64,000 bases of DNA from NCBI RefSeq assembly GCF_003610995.1, contig NZ_CP032543.1, positions 868,001-932,000 on the forward strand. Reading direction: 5' to 3'. Under the pieces are notes generated by a model that was not told where the DNA came from, did not search any database, and saw nothing but the letters and a program-made list of their open reading frames with translations. A program made the position numbers and the translations under genes. Origin of the DNA: Streptomyces griseus subsp. griseus (GTDB lineage: Bacteria; Actinomycetota; Actinomycetes; Streptomycetales; Streptomycetaceae). Positions 52,817 to 63,074 of this stretch are shown piece after piece (the stretch's first letter is position 1; each line of letters starts with the position of its first letter).

Positions 52817-53951
52817 CCATGCGCTGGATCTGATTGGTGCCTTCCACGATCTGGAGCACCTTGGCCTCGCGCATGAGTCGCTCGACGGGGAAGTCCAGCG
52901 TGTAGCCGTAGCCGCCGAGCACCTGGACGGCGTCGGTGGTCACCCGCATGGCCGCGTCCGTGCAGAACAGCTTGGCCATGGCCGCCTGCCGGGAGAAGGG
53001 CTCCCCCGCGTCGCGCAGCCGCGCCGCCTCCAGGTAGAGCGCCCGGCCGGCCTCGATCTGGGTGGCCATGTCGGCGAGCATGAACCGCAGCCCCTGGAAG
53101 TCCGCGATGGGTCGGCCGAACTGTCGCCGGTCGGTGGCGTACCGCACGGCCTCGTCCAGGGCCGCCTGGGCGACCCCGACGGCGCAGGCGGCGATGCCCA
53201 GGCGCCCGGAGTCCAGCGCGGACAGGGCGATGGCGAAGCCCTGGCCCTCCTCGCCGACGCGGCGGTCGTCGCCGACCCGTACGCCGTCGAAGTTGAGCTG
53301 GGCCGTGGGCGAGCCCTTCATCCCCATCTTCTTCTCGGGGAGCGCGGCGTTCAGGCCCTCGGCGTCACCGGGGACGAGGAAGGCCGTGATGCCCCGGGGG
53401 CCGTCCACACCGGTGCGGGCGAGCACGGTGTAGAAGTCGGCGACGCCGCCGTGGGTGATCCACGCCTTGGTGCCGGTGATGACCCAGTCGTCGCCGTCGC
53501 GTACGGCCTTGGTGCGCAGGGACGCGGCGTCGGAGCCGGAGGCCGGCTCGGAGAGGCAGTAGGCGCCCAGCAGACCGCCGGAGAGCATCGCGGGGAGGTG
53601 CGCGGCCTGCTGCTCGGCGGTGCCGTATCCGGCGAGGGCGTGGCAGGCCAGGGAGTGGACGCTGACGCCGAGGCCGACGGTGAGGCGGGCCGCGGCCAGC
53701 TCCTCCAGGACCTGGAGGTAGACCTCGTAGGGCTGGTCGCCGCCGCCGTGGGCGGAGTCGTAGGGAAGTCCGAGGAGGCCGGATTCCGAGAGGAGGGTGA
53801 AGACCTCACGTGGGAAGTGGCCCGCGTCCTCCTCATCGGCCGCCCGGGGAGCGATCTCCTTGGACGCGATGTCGCGGACGAGCGCGACGAGCTGCCGGGA
53901 CTCCTCGGTGGGCAGACGGCGTTCCACCGGCTGCGGGGCACGGTCGGACAT
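52779..53951 (-). CDS. Acyl-CoA dehydrogenase
   Basis: 390 aa flavoprotein for alpha,beta-dehydrogenation of acyl-CoA. FAD/substrate motifs: AYCLSEPASGSDAASLRTKA, ITGTKAWITHGG, RRQFGRPIADFQGLRFMLAD and VLGGYGYTLDFPVERLMRE. The catalytic base is E370 in IVEGTNQIQRMVIARHL. ATG 53951 has GGAGGAGAG upstream. Chain-length preference cannot be told. Divergent from the chitinase gene. Confidence 0.94.
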   Translation of the reverse strand: MSDRAPQPVERRLPTEESRQLVALVRDIASKEIAPRAADEEDAGHFPREVFTLLSESGLLGLPYDSAHGGGDQPYEVYLQVLEELAAARLTVGLGVSVHSLACHALAGYGTAEQQAAHLPAMLSGGLLGAYCLSEPASGSDAASLRTKAVRDGDDWVITGTKAWITHGGVADFYTVLARTGVDGPRGITAFLVPGDAEGLNAALPEKKMGMKGSPTAQLNFDGVRVGDDRRVGEEGQGFAIALSALDSGRLGIAACAVGVAQAALDEAVRYATDRRQFGRPIADFQGLRFMLADMATQIEAGRALYLEAARLRDAGEPFSRQAAMAKLFCTDAAMRVTTDAVQVLGGYGYTLDFPVERLMREAKVLQIVEGTNQIQRMVIARHLAGPETR

Positions 53952-54195
53952 GACGGCGCTCTCCTCCCTGTCGGGCGTTGCGGCGGTCACGCGCTCGGGG
54001 TGTGAGAGGCGCCGCCGGGTGATCTCCCGGAGTCGGGCCGGGAAAGACAGACTGCCCAGCCGATCCTGCCCTCCCGGGTCTCGGGGGGCGCGGGGCACCG
54101 GCTGTGGCGGGTTGAGTATGCCCGATCGGATGCCCTACGTCACGGGGTGACGGGCTGGTCAGAGGGGTCGGGGGCGTTTCCGATGATCAGCGGAT

Positions 54196-54237
54196 TGGTC
54201 CGAACCATTGACCCGACTGGTCTAGTCCTTCTACGGT
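54196..54237 (+). promoter_or_regulatory. Chitinase promoter with embedded DasR operator (dre)
   Basis: TTGACC (54208-54213), 18 bp, TACGGT (54232-54237). The spacer holds ACTGGTCTAGTCCTTC (54216-54231), a good match to dre ACTGGTCTAGACCAGT. TGGTCCGAACCA at 54196-54207 gives a second, direct-repeat-like copy of the TGGTC motif typical of Streptomyces chi promoters. DasR should block polymerase here until GlcN-6-P releases it. Confidence 0.8.
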
Positions 54238-54339
54238 TCCAGGCGAACGCCTCACCGCGTTCATGCCAAACCGGGCGCGTACGGCCCGGAGTTCGGCCAG
54301 CACCCCCCACGCACCAGCCCTCCCCCACGAGGAGCCACG

Positions 54340-55608
<1,269 letters not shown>

Positions 55609-55632
55609 CCGCTCGCGGGACACGCGGAGCAG

Positions 55633-55663
55633 GGGGTGGGGTGCCGAGCGGGCACCCCACCCC
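55633..55663 (+). terminator. Chitinase terminator
   Basis: Perfect 13-bp inverted repeat (55633-55645 and 55651-55663) with 5-nt loop, 25 bp after the stop, followed by TTC. Confidence 0.85.
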
Positions 55664-56077
55664 TTCGACGTAGCCGCCGAACTTCCGCACATGAAGGTGG
55701 CGTTGCCAGGGCCGGGAAGTGATTGACCAGCTTCCGGCGGCCTCCGCACGGCACGGCCGGACCGGCCCCTGGTGTGCGGAGCCATGAGCCGCAGGCGGCG
55801 GAGTGGGGTCTGGCGGCCCGGCGAGGCTGCCGCCGGGGGCTTCGATGAACCCGGCTGTCCCGCCGCCGCACCGCCGTCCGAGCCAAGGGCGGCCGCATCA
55901 GCTCGGGGTCCACGCGGTCTCCGTACGGCGGCAGCGTTCGCCGGTACGTCCGGGAGAACTTCTGCCCGAAGGTATGGGAACTTTTTCGGCCACCTGGCCG
56001 ACTACTGCCCCATGGGAAGAGACCGTGACGGAGAACCCCGGGCCGGAGCACGCGAAGAGGCTGGCTGCCTTGTCTCC
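55664..56077. other. Intergenic region upstream of the His-rich membrane protein
   Basis: About 400 bp. No gene that I can defend. GGGAAGAG followed by GTG at 56025 opens a 45-codon frame that may be the true N-terminus of the next gene if one base is missing near 56087-56090. Confidence 0.4.
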
Positions 56078-56680
56078 ATGCGTGCACGGGGCGGCCGGCC
56101 GACGCGAGCGGCCAGGGGCCTGCTCTGCGGCTCCGCCTGCCTGTCTCTCGGTGCCGTGAGCCATGTCGCGGCGGGCGGGCACCTGCCCGGCCCGGGAGTG
56201 CTCGCACTTCTGTTCCTCGCGCTCAGCGTGCAAGGGGCTCTGCTCCTCGGCGGCCCGCGTCGCCGCTTCGACGTCGTGACGCTGGTGCTGGGCGGGACAC
56301 AGCTCGCCCTGCACGGCGCCTTCCACTTCCTCCCGTCGGCGTCCGGCGGCGCCCAGCACTCCGTGATGGCGGCCGGACGCGAGCACTCCATGGCCGGGCA
56401 CTCCGGCGGCCACGGCGGCGGACACGGCATGGACGCCGGGATGACCCTGGCCCATGCGGCGGCCACCCTCGGAACGGCCCTCTGCGTGATCCACGGGGAG
56501 CGGGTGCTGCGGCGCCTCGCGGCCCTGGTCGTCCCCCGTATCGCCCTCCGGTCCGCCCCTTCGCTCCCCTGCCTCCCCCGGTCGCGCCCGGCGCCGCCGG
56601 TGGTCGTGCGGATCAGGTTCGGGGCGCTCCTCGCCCGGTCCTGCCACCGCCGTGGGCCGCCCTCGGCGGCTGTGGCCTGA
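56078..56680 (+). CDS. Membrane protein with His/Met-rich loop, probably metal related
   Basis: About 200 aa from ATG 56078; the start is uncertain (see the region before). Helices: LLCGSACLSLGAVSHVAAGG, GVLALLFLALSVQGALLLGG, VTLVLGGTQLALHGAFHFL and LAHAAATLGTALCVIHGERV. Between them lies a loop with HSVMAAGREHSMAGHSGGHG followed by GGHGMDAGM, rich in His and Met as in copper-handling proteins. It precedes a PepSY protein by 172 bp on the same strand. Metal role is inferred. Confidence 0.7.
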   Translation: MRARGGRPTRAARGLLCGSACLSLGAVSHVAAGGHLPGPGVLALLFLALSVQGALLLGGPRRRFDVVTLVLGGTQLALHGAFHFLPSASGGAQHSVMAAGREHSMAGHSGGHGGGHGMDAGMTLAHAAATLGTALCVIHGERVLRRLAALVVPRIALRSAPSLPCLPRSRPAPPVVVRIRFGALLARSCHRRGPPSAAVA

Positions 56681-56852
56681 CGGTCTCCCCACCCAGCAGC
56701 CGCGAGCGCCGGAAGTGACCCGGCGCCATCAGGCGTGCGAGCGGGAGCCATCGGGTCGCGGCGGCAAGCGCCTCCCACCGCCCGGGCAGGACCCGGTCCC
56801 CCACCGGCAGGTCCACGGAGTCTCCTTGCGGCCTGCCCTCCGAGGAGCATCC

Positions 56853-58403
56853 ATGTCTCACAGAACCGAAGAAATACCGCAGAACGACCACGATCCGGCC
56901 GGCGTCGCCGCGCCGGGCGAGCCGGATGCCGACAGACCGGACGGCGTCACGAAACCCGGTTCCGACGGGCCGGACGGCTCCGCGGGACCGGACACGCTCA
57001 CGCCACCCGGCACCGACCCGCCCCGTCCGGCCCCATCCTGGGAGGCCGTACGCCACCTCCTGGTCCGGCTCCACTTCTACGCCGGTGTGCTCGTCGCCCC
57101 CTTCCTGCTGGTGGCCGCGCTGACCGGGCTGGCGTACACCTTCACGCCCCAACTCGACCAGCTCATGTACGGCGATCAACTGCGGGTCGGGACGGTCGGG
57201 GAGGCGCCCCGTCCGCTGGCCGAGCAGATCGCCGCCGCGCGGGCGGCACATCCCGGGGGCACCGTGGCGTCGGTGGTCACCCCGCCGGGCCCCGAGGACA
57301 CCACCCGGGTGGTGCTCGCGGTGCCGGAGCTGGGCGAGAAGCAGCGGACGGTGTTCGTCGACCCGTACACCGCCGAGGTACGGGGGGAGCTGACGACCTG
57401 GTTCGGGTCTACGCCGCTCACGACCTGGCTGGACGACCTCCACCGCAACCTCAACCTCGGCGAGACGGGCCGCCTGTACTCCGAGGTCGCCGCGAGCTGG
57501 CTGGGGGTGACAGTCCTGGGCGGCCTCGTCCTGTGGCTCGGGCGCAGCCGGGGACAGCGTGCGAAGTCGGCCCGGGGTGTCCTGCTGCCGGACCGCAAGG
57601 CCCGAGGGGTGCGCCGGACGCGCGGCCGGCACGCGGCGACCGGGGTGTGGCTGGCGCTGGGGCTGCTGTTCCTCAGCGCCACCGGGCTCACCTGGTCGAA
57701 CCACGCGGGTGAGCGGTTCGGGCGGCTCCTGGACGCGGCGAACGGCAACGCCCCGGCCCTCGACACGGCGCTCCCGGGCAAGGAGGCTCCGGCCGGGGAC
57801 CACGCGGAACACGCGGAGCACGGCGGCTCCGGCGGAGCGACGGCCGACCCCGATCCGGCCGGCTTCGACGCGGCCCTCACGGCGGCACGGGAAGCGGGCC
57901 TCGGCGGCACGGTGGTGGTCACGCCCGCGGCGGACGCGGCGAGCGCCTGGACCGTGGCGCAGAACGACAACGTCTGGCCGGTGCACTACGACCGGGTGGC
58001 CGTGGACACGACCAGCGGCGAGATCACCGCGCGCACCTACTGGGCCGACCACCCCGCCCTGTCCAAACTGAGCAAGCTCGGCGTGCAGGGGCACATGGGC
58101 GTGCTGTTCGGGGTCGTCAACCAGATCGTGCTGGCGCTCCTCGCCCTCGGCCTGACGGCGGTGATCGTCTGGGGCTACCGCATGTGGTGGCAGCGGCGCC
58201 CCACCCGCGACGACCGCCAGGCCCTCGCCGGCAGGGCCCCGGAGCGCGGGGCGTGGCGGCGGCTCCCGCTGCCGGTCCTGGTCCTGGGCATCCCGGCGGT
58301 CATCGCCCTGGGCTGGGCGCTGCCGGTCCTGGGGGTGACGCTGGCCGGGTTCCTGGTGGTCGACGCGGTGATGGGGGCGGCCCGCCGACGGCGTGCCGCC
58401 TGA
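56853..58403 (+). CDS. PepSY-associated TM helix protein
   Basis: 516 aa. The N-terminal 65 residues are disordered, then the family layout: TM1 LHFYAGVLVAPFLLVAALTG, TM2 WLGVTVLGGLVLWLGRS, TM3 HAATGVWLALGLLFLSATGL, a PepSY-containing outer loop with the His-rich HAEHAEHGGSGG, TM4 QIVLALLALGLTAVIVWGYR, and a C-terminal hydrophobic pair. HxN/HxG membrane motifs (DLHRNLNLG, LGVQGHMGVLFG) are family hallmarks. Such proteins accompany siderophore or copper uptake. ATG 56853 with GAGGAG at 56842-56847. Confidence 0.88.
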   Translation: MSHRTEEIPQNDHDPAGVAAPGEPDADRPDGVTKPGSDGPDGSAGPDTLTPPGTDPPRPAPSWEAVRHLLVRLHFYAGVLVAPFLLVAALTGLAYTFTPQLDQLMYGDQLRVGTVGEAPRPLAEQIAAARAAHPGGTVASVVTPPGPEDTTRVVLAVPELGEKQRTVFVDPYTAEVRGELTTWFGSTPLTTWLDDLHRNLNLGETGRLYSEVAASWLGVTVLGGLVLWLGRSRGQRAKSARGVLLPDRKARGVRRTRGRHAATGVWLALGLLFLSATGLTWSNHAGERFGRLLDAANGNAPALDTALPGKEAPAGDHAEHAEHGGSGGATADPDPAGFDAALTAAREAGLGGTVVVTPAADAASAWTVAQNDNVWPVHYDRVAVDTTSGEITARTYWADHPALSKLSKLGVQGHMGVLFGVVNQIVLALLALGLTAVIVWGYRMWWQRRPTRDDRQALAGRAPERGAWRRLPLPVLVLGIPAVIALGWALPVLGVTLAGFLVVDAVMGAARRRRAA

Positions 58404-58414
58404 GTGTCCGGTAC

Positions 58415-58451
58415 GAGGCGCCCGGGCCGGGACCACCCGGCCGGGCGCCTC
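58415..58451. terminator. Bidirectional terminator
   Basis: GAGGCGCCCGG (58415-58425) pairs with CCGGGCGCCTC (58441-58451), with an inner CCGG/CCGG extension after a one-base bulge. Confidence 0.75.
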
Positions 58452-58600
58452 ACCGTGGCCTCGCTTACGGCTGCGGCCGGGGTCCCGCCGGGTGCGCGAC
58501 CACGTGGGACAGGACCAGGTGGCTGCTCAGGGCGCGGGTGGTGTCCATGGGCCGCCGGACGATCGCGTACGACTCCTCGTCGTCCTCGTTCCTGACGGAG

Positions 58601-59964
58601 TCACAGCAGGCCGAGCGAGCGCAGCACACGGCGCTGACCGGGTGTCGGCCCCGACGGCCAGTAGACGTAACAGACCCCGCCCGTGCCGCTCCTGACCCGG
58701 CCGCTCGCGTCGTACCGCTTCGTGCGCAGCCAGATGTTCTCCCAGTCGCGCCGCCGGTAGACGCGGCGTACCGCCTCGTTGTCCGGGGACGCGGGGTCGT
58801 TGGCGATCACATCGCCCTCACGGGTGAAGCCGACCACCGCCATCAGGTGGCCCGCCGTCCCGTAGCCCGCCCCGGGCAGCTCCTCCTGGAGGAAGGACTG
58901 CGAGGTGATGACGGGGATTCCGGCGTGGACCAGCCGCTCCAGGTCGGTGAGCGAGCCGAGGCGGGTGACGACCGCGTTCAGGTCGCGGTAGGTGGCGGCG
59001 TAGGCGGCGTTGAAGGGCCAGTTGCCGCAGCCGCCGTACTGGTAGTCGTACGTGTACCGGGCGGCGTGGCAGACCTGGGGGTCGGGCAGGCCCGGCCGGA
59101 CCCAGGCGAGCTCCTCGGCGGTGGGCTTGCGGCCCCAGTACTCGATGATCATCTGCGAGGAGGTCGGGCTGCACCAGGCCTCGCCGCCGTTGTCGTACTC
59201 GGGGTACTGGCCGATGTGGACGTTCTGCGAGTAGCGCGGGACGCGCAGTTCGCGGGCGTGGGCCGGGGTGGTCGCCGGGACGGTGAAGCGGTCGGGGATG
59301 TCGGAGGCCATCGCGCCGACGCGCCAGACCGTGGGGTGAGGCGGCTGCCGGGGGTTCGGTACAGGGTGAGGCGGAGGCGGTACGAGACGAACCGTACGCC
59401 GCCGGCCGCGTCGTCCACCGAGAGGGTGTCGGTCCAGACCGAGCTGTACGGGTCCCCCTGGTCGTCCACCGACGTGCGGCGGATGTCGCCGTCGCCCGAG
59501 GCCCAGCGGCCCATCACGAACCAGGGGGTCGCCGTGCCGTCGGTGTAGGCGGCGCTCAGTTCGACCGCGATCCAGGTGCCCGCGGGGGTACGGGCGTTCC
59601 AGGAGGTGATCAGCTCGGTGGCGGGGACGGCGGAGCGGTGGAGCGGGGAGGTCCAGGCGGCGTACTCCCAGGCGGCCGTTCTCCCCGTGTGGGGGTCGGT
59701 GTAGTCGGTGCGGCCGGCGGGGGTGGCGATGGCCAGGCCGGGGCGGGTGCCCGCGAGGACCCGGGTGCCGTCACCGGAGCCCCAGCGCCAGTCGGTGTAC
59801 GTGTGCCAGAAGTGGTTGTCCACGAGGGATGCGGCTGCCTGGGGTGCGGAGGGCGACGGTGCGGATGCGGCCGCCGCGGGTCCGGCCGATCCGGCGGTGC
59901 CGGCGGCTGCCGCTGTGGCGAGTGCGGCGGTCAGGACGGTCCTGCGTGAGGTCGGACTGGTCAT
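58601..59964 (-). CDS. Secreted C39-like peptidase family protein, interrupted by a frameshift
   Basis: About 454 aa when joined. Tat-type signal TSPTSRRTVLTAALATA, then a beta-rich N-terminal domain (about 45-210), then a papain-like C39 domain: catalytic Cys in GEAWCSPTSSQMIIEYWG, His in GTAGHLMAVVGF, Asp/Asn in IANDPASPDN. The start frame holds to RLRLTLYRTPGS and the second frame continues PHPTVWRVGAMASDIPDRF. One added base in the G5 run at 59350-59354 (or the G4 at 59333-59336) restores the protein. Confidence 0.85.
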
Positions 59965-60149
59965 GGGCGAGACCCCCGGTCATGGGTGGGAGTGGGGCTG
60001 CGGATGCCGATCGGTGGGCCCAACTATCCCGTCCCGCGGCTCGGTCGGGCCAGTGATTCGGCCTGCGCCGCGCCACCAATATGGGTCTGGACCACTGGCG
60101 TGACCTGCGGCGGGCCGGGCTCATCGGCCCCCGGCCGTACTCTGGGGCC

Positions 60150-60778
60150 ATGAACGACCTGGCCCGCCACGCCGACGCCCTGCGCTCGCTGCCCCCTCCT
60201 GCGGGCCGGTCCGGCTCGTCGCGGTGGACGGGCACGCGGGGTCGGGCAAGAGCACCTTCGCCGCCCGGCTGGCGGAGGCGCTGGGCGGTGCGCCGGTGCT
60301 CCATCTGGACGATCTCGCCACCCACGAGGAGCTGTTCGGCTGGGTGGGGCGGCTGCGGGACCAGGTGCTCCTGCCGCTGTCGCGCGGCGAGGCCGCCCGG
60401 TTCGCGCCGTACGACTGGACCGAGCGGCGCTTCGGCCCGGCGCGGACGCTGGAGCCTGCCCCGGTGGTGGTGGTCGAGGGCGTCGGGGCGGGCCGCCGGG
60501 AGGTGCGGCCGTGGCTGGCGGCGCTCTGCTGGATGGAGCTGGAGCGGGAGACCTCCTGGGGGCGCGGGAGAGCGCGGGACGGCGCGGGGCTCACGGAGTT
60601 CTGGGACGGGTGGACCGCCGCCGAGAAGGCGCACTTCGCCGAGGACCCTTCACGCCCGTACGCCGGTGTGCTGGTAGGCCAGTTGCCCGAGGGATACGCG
60701 TGGCTGGAGGGGTCCGGGGTGACAGCGGGAGCGAACCGTTTCGTCACGGACGGTAGGCAGCGCACCCCTCCGTACTGA
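60150..60778 (+). CDS. Uridine-kinase-like P-loop protein, frameshifted near the N-terminus
   Basis: About 209 aa when joined. MNDLARHADALRSLPP (frame from ATG 60150) connects to CGPVRLVAVDGHAGSGKST if one C is added to the CCCCC at 60192-60196. The P-loop GHAGSGKST, LHLDDLATHEELFG and PAPVVVVEGVGAGRRE are typical of the uridine kinase/AAA_33-like group. The phosphate acceptor is unknown. With the sequence as given, translation could only restart at 60224 with a truncated first strand. Confidence 0.85.
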
Positions 60779-60814
60779 GCGGTCGGAATTAGCTCAGAAG
60801 TGCCTCAACTCGGC

Positions 60815-60916
60815 TTGACCGAGGGGCCGTACTGGTCTTACGTTCTCAATGTGCGGCTTTTCGGAGCCCCCGCAGACGCGAAGCCCCCGGTTGTTCCCCC
60901 GTGATCGGGGGCTTCG
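60815..60916 (+). ncRNA. Candidate small RNA or attenuator: promoter directly followed by a terminator hairpin
   Basis: TTGACC (60815-60820), 18 bp, TACGTT (60839-60844) forms a good promoter. About 30 bases past the expected start comes a hairpin: CGAAGCCCCCG (60879-60889) with CGGGGGCTTCG (60906-60916). A second AGCCCCCG copy near 60865 could compete for the same arm. The implied transcript is about 65-70 nt. It could equally be an attenuated leader of the AAA+ gene at 61138. Confidence 0.4.
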
Positions 60917-61137
60917 TCCTGTGCGCGCACCGCCGTCCGGCGACCACGCAGAGCGATCCTTTCACCCTCGGTCACCGCCCGCATGATCCGCCGTTGACCG
61001 GCCCCCTCCCCTGTGCGCAGGTACGATGCACCCCGGTGCGGTCAATTCCCCTCCTCCGCGCAGTGATTCGGCACGCTCAGGTGGGCATGCTGTGCGGGCG
61101 GGACATCCTGGGGGAACGGTTTTGTGTGGGGGACCTG
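60917..61137. other. Upstream region of the TPR/AAA+ gene
   Basis: No gene seen between the 60906-60916 hairpin arm and the AAA+ start. An in-frame open stretch from 60901 precedes the start, but its codon pattern and residues are not convincing. Confidence 0.5.
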
Positions 61138-63057
61138 ATGGACATCGGCACACAGGGCGCACAGGCCCCCGCCGACCTCGCCTGGCTGCGTGGCATGGAC
61201 GCCTACACCATGGGCGCCTATCCGCAGGCCGAGGAGGAGTTCAGAGCTGCGGTACGGATCGATCCCGGCATGGCGGACGGCTGGCTCGGCCTCCATGCGC
61301 TGCGCATCGACACCGCCACCGCGCTCTTACGTATGTACCGGCACCGTGACCGCTTCGGCGAACAGCGGGCCCGGCACCGTCGGCCCCTGAACTCCTGGTA
61401 CTGGCTGGGCTGGTGGGTGCAGCCGCTGCTGGAGAGCCCGCGCGATCTGCTGCTCGCCCACGCCTCGCACTGGCTGGACGGGCGCCATGTGCCGGAGCTG
61501 GACCGGGCGTTGGCGGGACTGCCGCCCGTGGACGCCGACCCGCAGGTGCGGTTCCTGCACGCCTGCCGCTCGTACCTGGTCAAGGACTGGGAGCAGCTGG
61601 TGCGGTACACCGAGCAGCTCGTCGACGATCCGATGCTGGGCATAGAGGCAGGGCTCTTCGGGGGCATGGCCCGGGTCCGGCTGGAGATGTACGGGCAGGC
61701 CGAACCGCTCCTCGCGGCCGCCCTGATGCGCTGTCGCAGCGAGCAGCCGCAGCGCAAGGAGCTGCGTTACTGGCTGGCGCGGGCCCATGAGGGCACCGGG
61801 CGCAGTGCCGCGGCGCTGCCGCTGTACCGGGCGGTGCACCGGGTCGACCCGGCGTTCATGGACACCTCGGCCCGCCTCGCGGCGCTCGTGGAGGGCGACG
61901 GGTACGACGAGTCCGCCGACCTGGCCGCCGTGATGCTGACCGGCTTCGGTGCGGGGGGCGCGGGAGGTGCGGGGGCGGAGGCCCTCGCGGACGGCGACGC
62001 GGCGCTGGGCACGGATCTGGTGGATGGCCGTGAACCGTGGTCCATCGGTGACGCAGGGCTGCTCGGCGACGGCGAGGACCCGGTGCTCTCCCCGGCCGCG
62101 CCGGTCGTGGGTGCCCGCCGTACGAAGACCCGCAAGCCGCCGCCCTTCCCGGCCGGACCGAGCGACCCGGTCCTGCTGGCCGAGGCGCTGGCCCAGCTGG
62201 AGCGCATGGTCGGCCTGGAACCGGTGAAGCGGCAGGTGAAGGCGCTCTCCGCGCAGCTCAACATGGCCAGGCTGCGGGCCGATCAGGGGCTCCCGGTCCA
62301 GCCGCCGAAGCGCCACTTCGTCTTCTCCGGCCCCTCCGGCACCGGCAAGACCACGGTCGCCCGCATCCTCGGCCGGATCTTCTACGCGCTGGGGCTGCTG
62401 GGCGGCGACCATCTGATCGAGGCCCAACGGGCCGATCTGGTGGGCGAGTTCCTGGGGCAGACCGCGGTGAAGGCCAATGAGCTGATCGACTCGGCGCTCG
62501 GCGGGGTGCTCTTCGTCGACGAGGCGTACAGCCTGGCCAACTCCGGTTACAGCAAGGGCGATGCGTACGGCGACGAAGCCCTCCAGGTCCTCCTGAAGCG
62601 GGCCGAGGACAACCGGGACCACCTCGTCGTCATCCTCGCGGGGTACCCGGAAGGCATGGACCGCCTCCTCGCCACCAACCCGGGGCTCTCCTCCCGCTTC
62701 ACCAGCCGGGTCGACTTCCCCAGCTACCGCCCGCTCGAACTCACCGCGATCGGCGCCGTGCTGGCCGCCGAGAACGACGACGTGTGGGACGAGGAGGCGG
62801 TCGACGAGCTGCGCTCCATCAGCGGCCATGTGGTGGATCAGGGCTGGATCGACGAGCTGGGCAACGGCCGCTTCCTGCGCACGCTGTACGAGAAGAGCTG
62901 CGCCTACCGCGATCTGCGGCTCTCCGGATACACCGGGACGCTGAGCCGGGAGGACCTGTCGACGCTACGGCTGCCGGATCTGATGCAGGCGTACGGCGAA
63001 GTCCTGTCCGGGCGCGGTCCGGTGGGCCGGGGGAAGCAGGAGCCGGGCGGGGTGTGA
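61138..63057 (+). CDS. TPR + AAA+ ATPase, EccA/CbbX-like
   Basis: 639 aa. N-terminal half is helical and TPR-like (MGAYPQAEEEFRAAVRIDPG, YWLARAHEGTGRSAAALPLY); a Gly/Ala/Asp-rich linker follows (about 275-345). C-terminal AAA+ module: Walker A FSGPSGTGKTTVARILGR (about 397-414), Walker B GVLFVDEAYSLA, sensor/arginine region NPGLSSRFTSRVDFPSY. This matches EccA-type ATPases of type VII secretion and CbbX-type remodellers; no other esx/ecc gene is in the window. Codon 64 is TTA (61327-61329), so translation should depend on the bldA tRNA. ATG 61138 follows GTGGGGGACC. Confidence 0.9.
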   Translation: MDIGTQGAQAPADLAWLRGMDAYTMGAYPQAEEEFRAAVRIDPGMADGWLGLHALRIDTATALLRMYRHRDRFGEQRARHRRPLNSWYWLGWWVQPLLESPRDLLLAHASHWLDGRHVPELDRALAGLPPVDADPQVRFLHACRSYLVKDWEQLVRYTEQLVDDPMLGIEAGLFGGMARVRLEMYGQAEPLLAAALMRCRSEQPQRKELRYWLARAHEGTGRSAAALPLYRAVHRVDPAFMDTSARLAALVEGDGYDESADLAAVMLTGFGAGGAGGAGAEALADGDAALGTDLVDGREPWSIGDAGLLGDGEDPVLSPAAPVVGARRTKTRKPPPFPAGPSDPVLLAEALAQLERMVGLEPVKRQVKALSAQLNMARLRADQGLPVQPPKRHFVFSGPSGTGKTTVARILGRIFYALGLLGGDHLIEAQRADLVGEFLGQTAVKANELIDSALGGVLFVDEAYSLANSGYSKGDAYGDEALQVLLKRAEDNRDHLVVILAGYPEGMDRLLATNPGLSSRFTSRVDFPSYRPLELTAIGAVLAAENDDVWDEEAVDELRSISGHVVDQGWIDELGNGRFLRTLYEKSCAYRDLRLSGYTGTLSREDLSTLRLPDLMQAYGEVLSGRGPVGRGKQEPGGV

Positions 63058-63074
63058 GACCTCAGGACCGGGCG

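Noticed and set aside
61138..63057. A complete type VII secretion locus
   Set aside because: Only the EccA-like ATPase is present; no eccB-E, mycosin or WXG100 genes are in the window.
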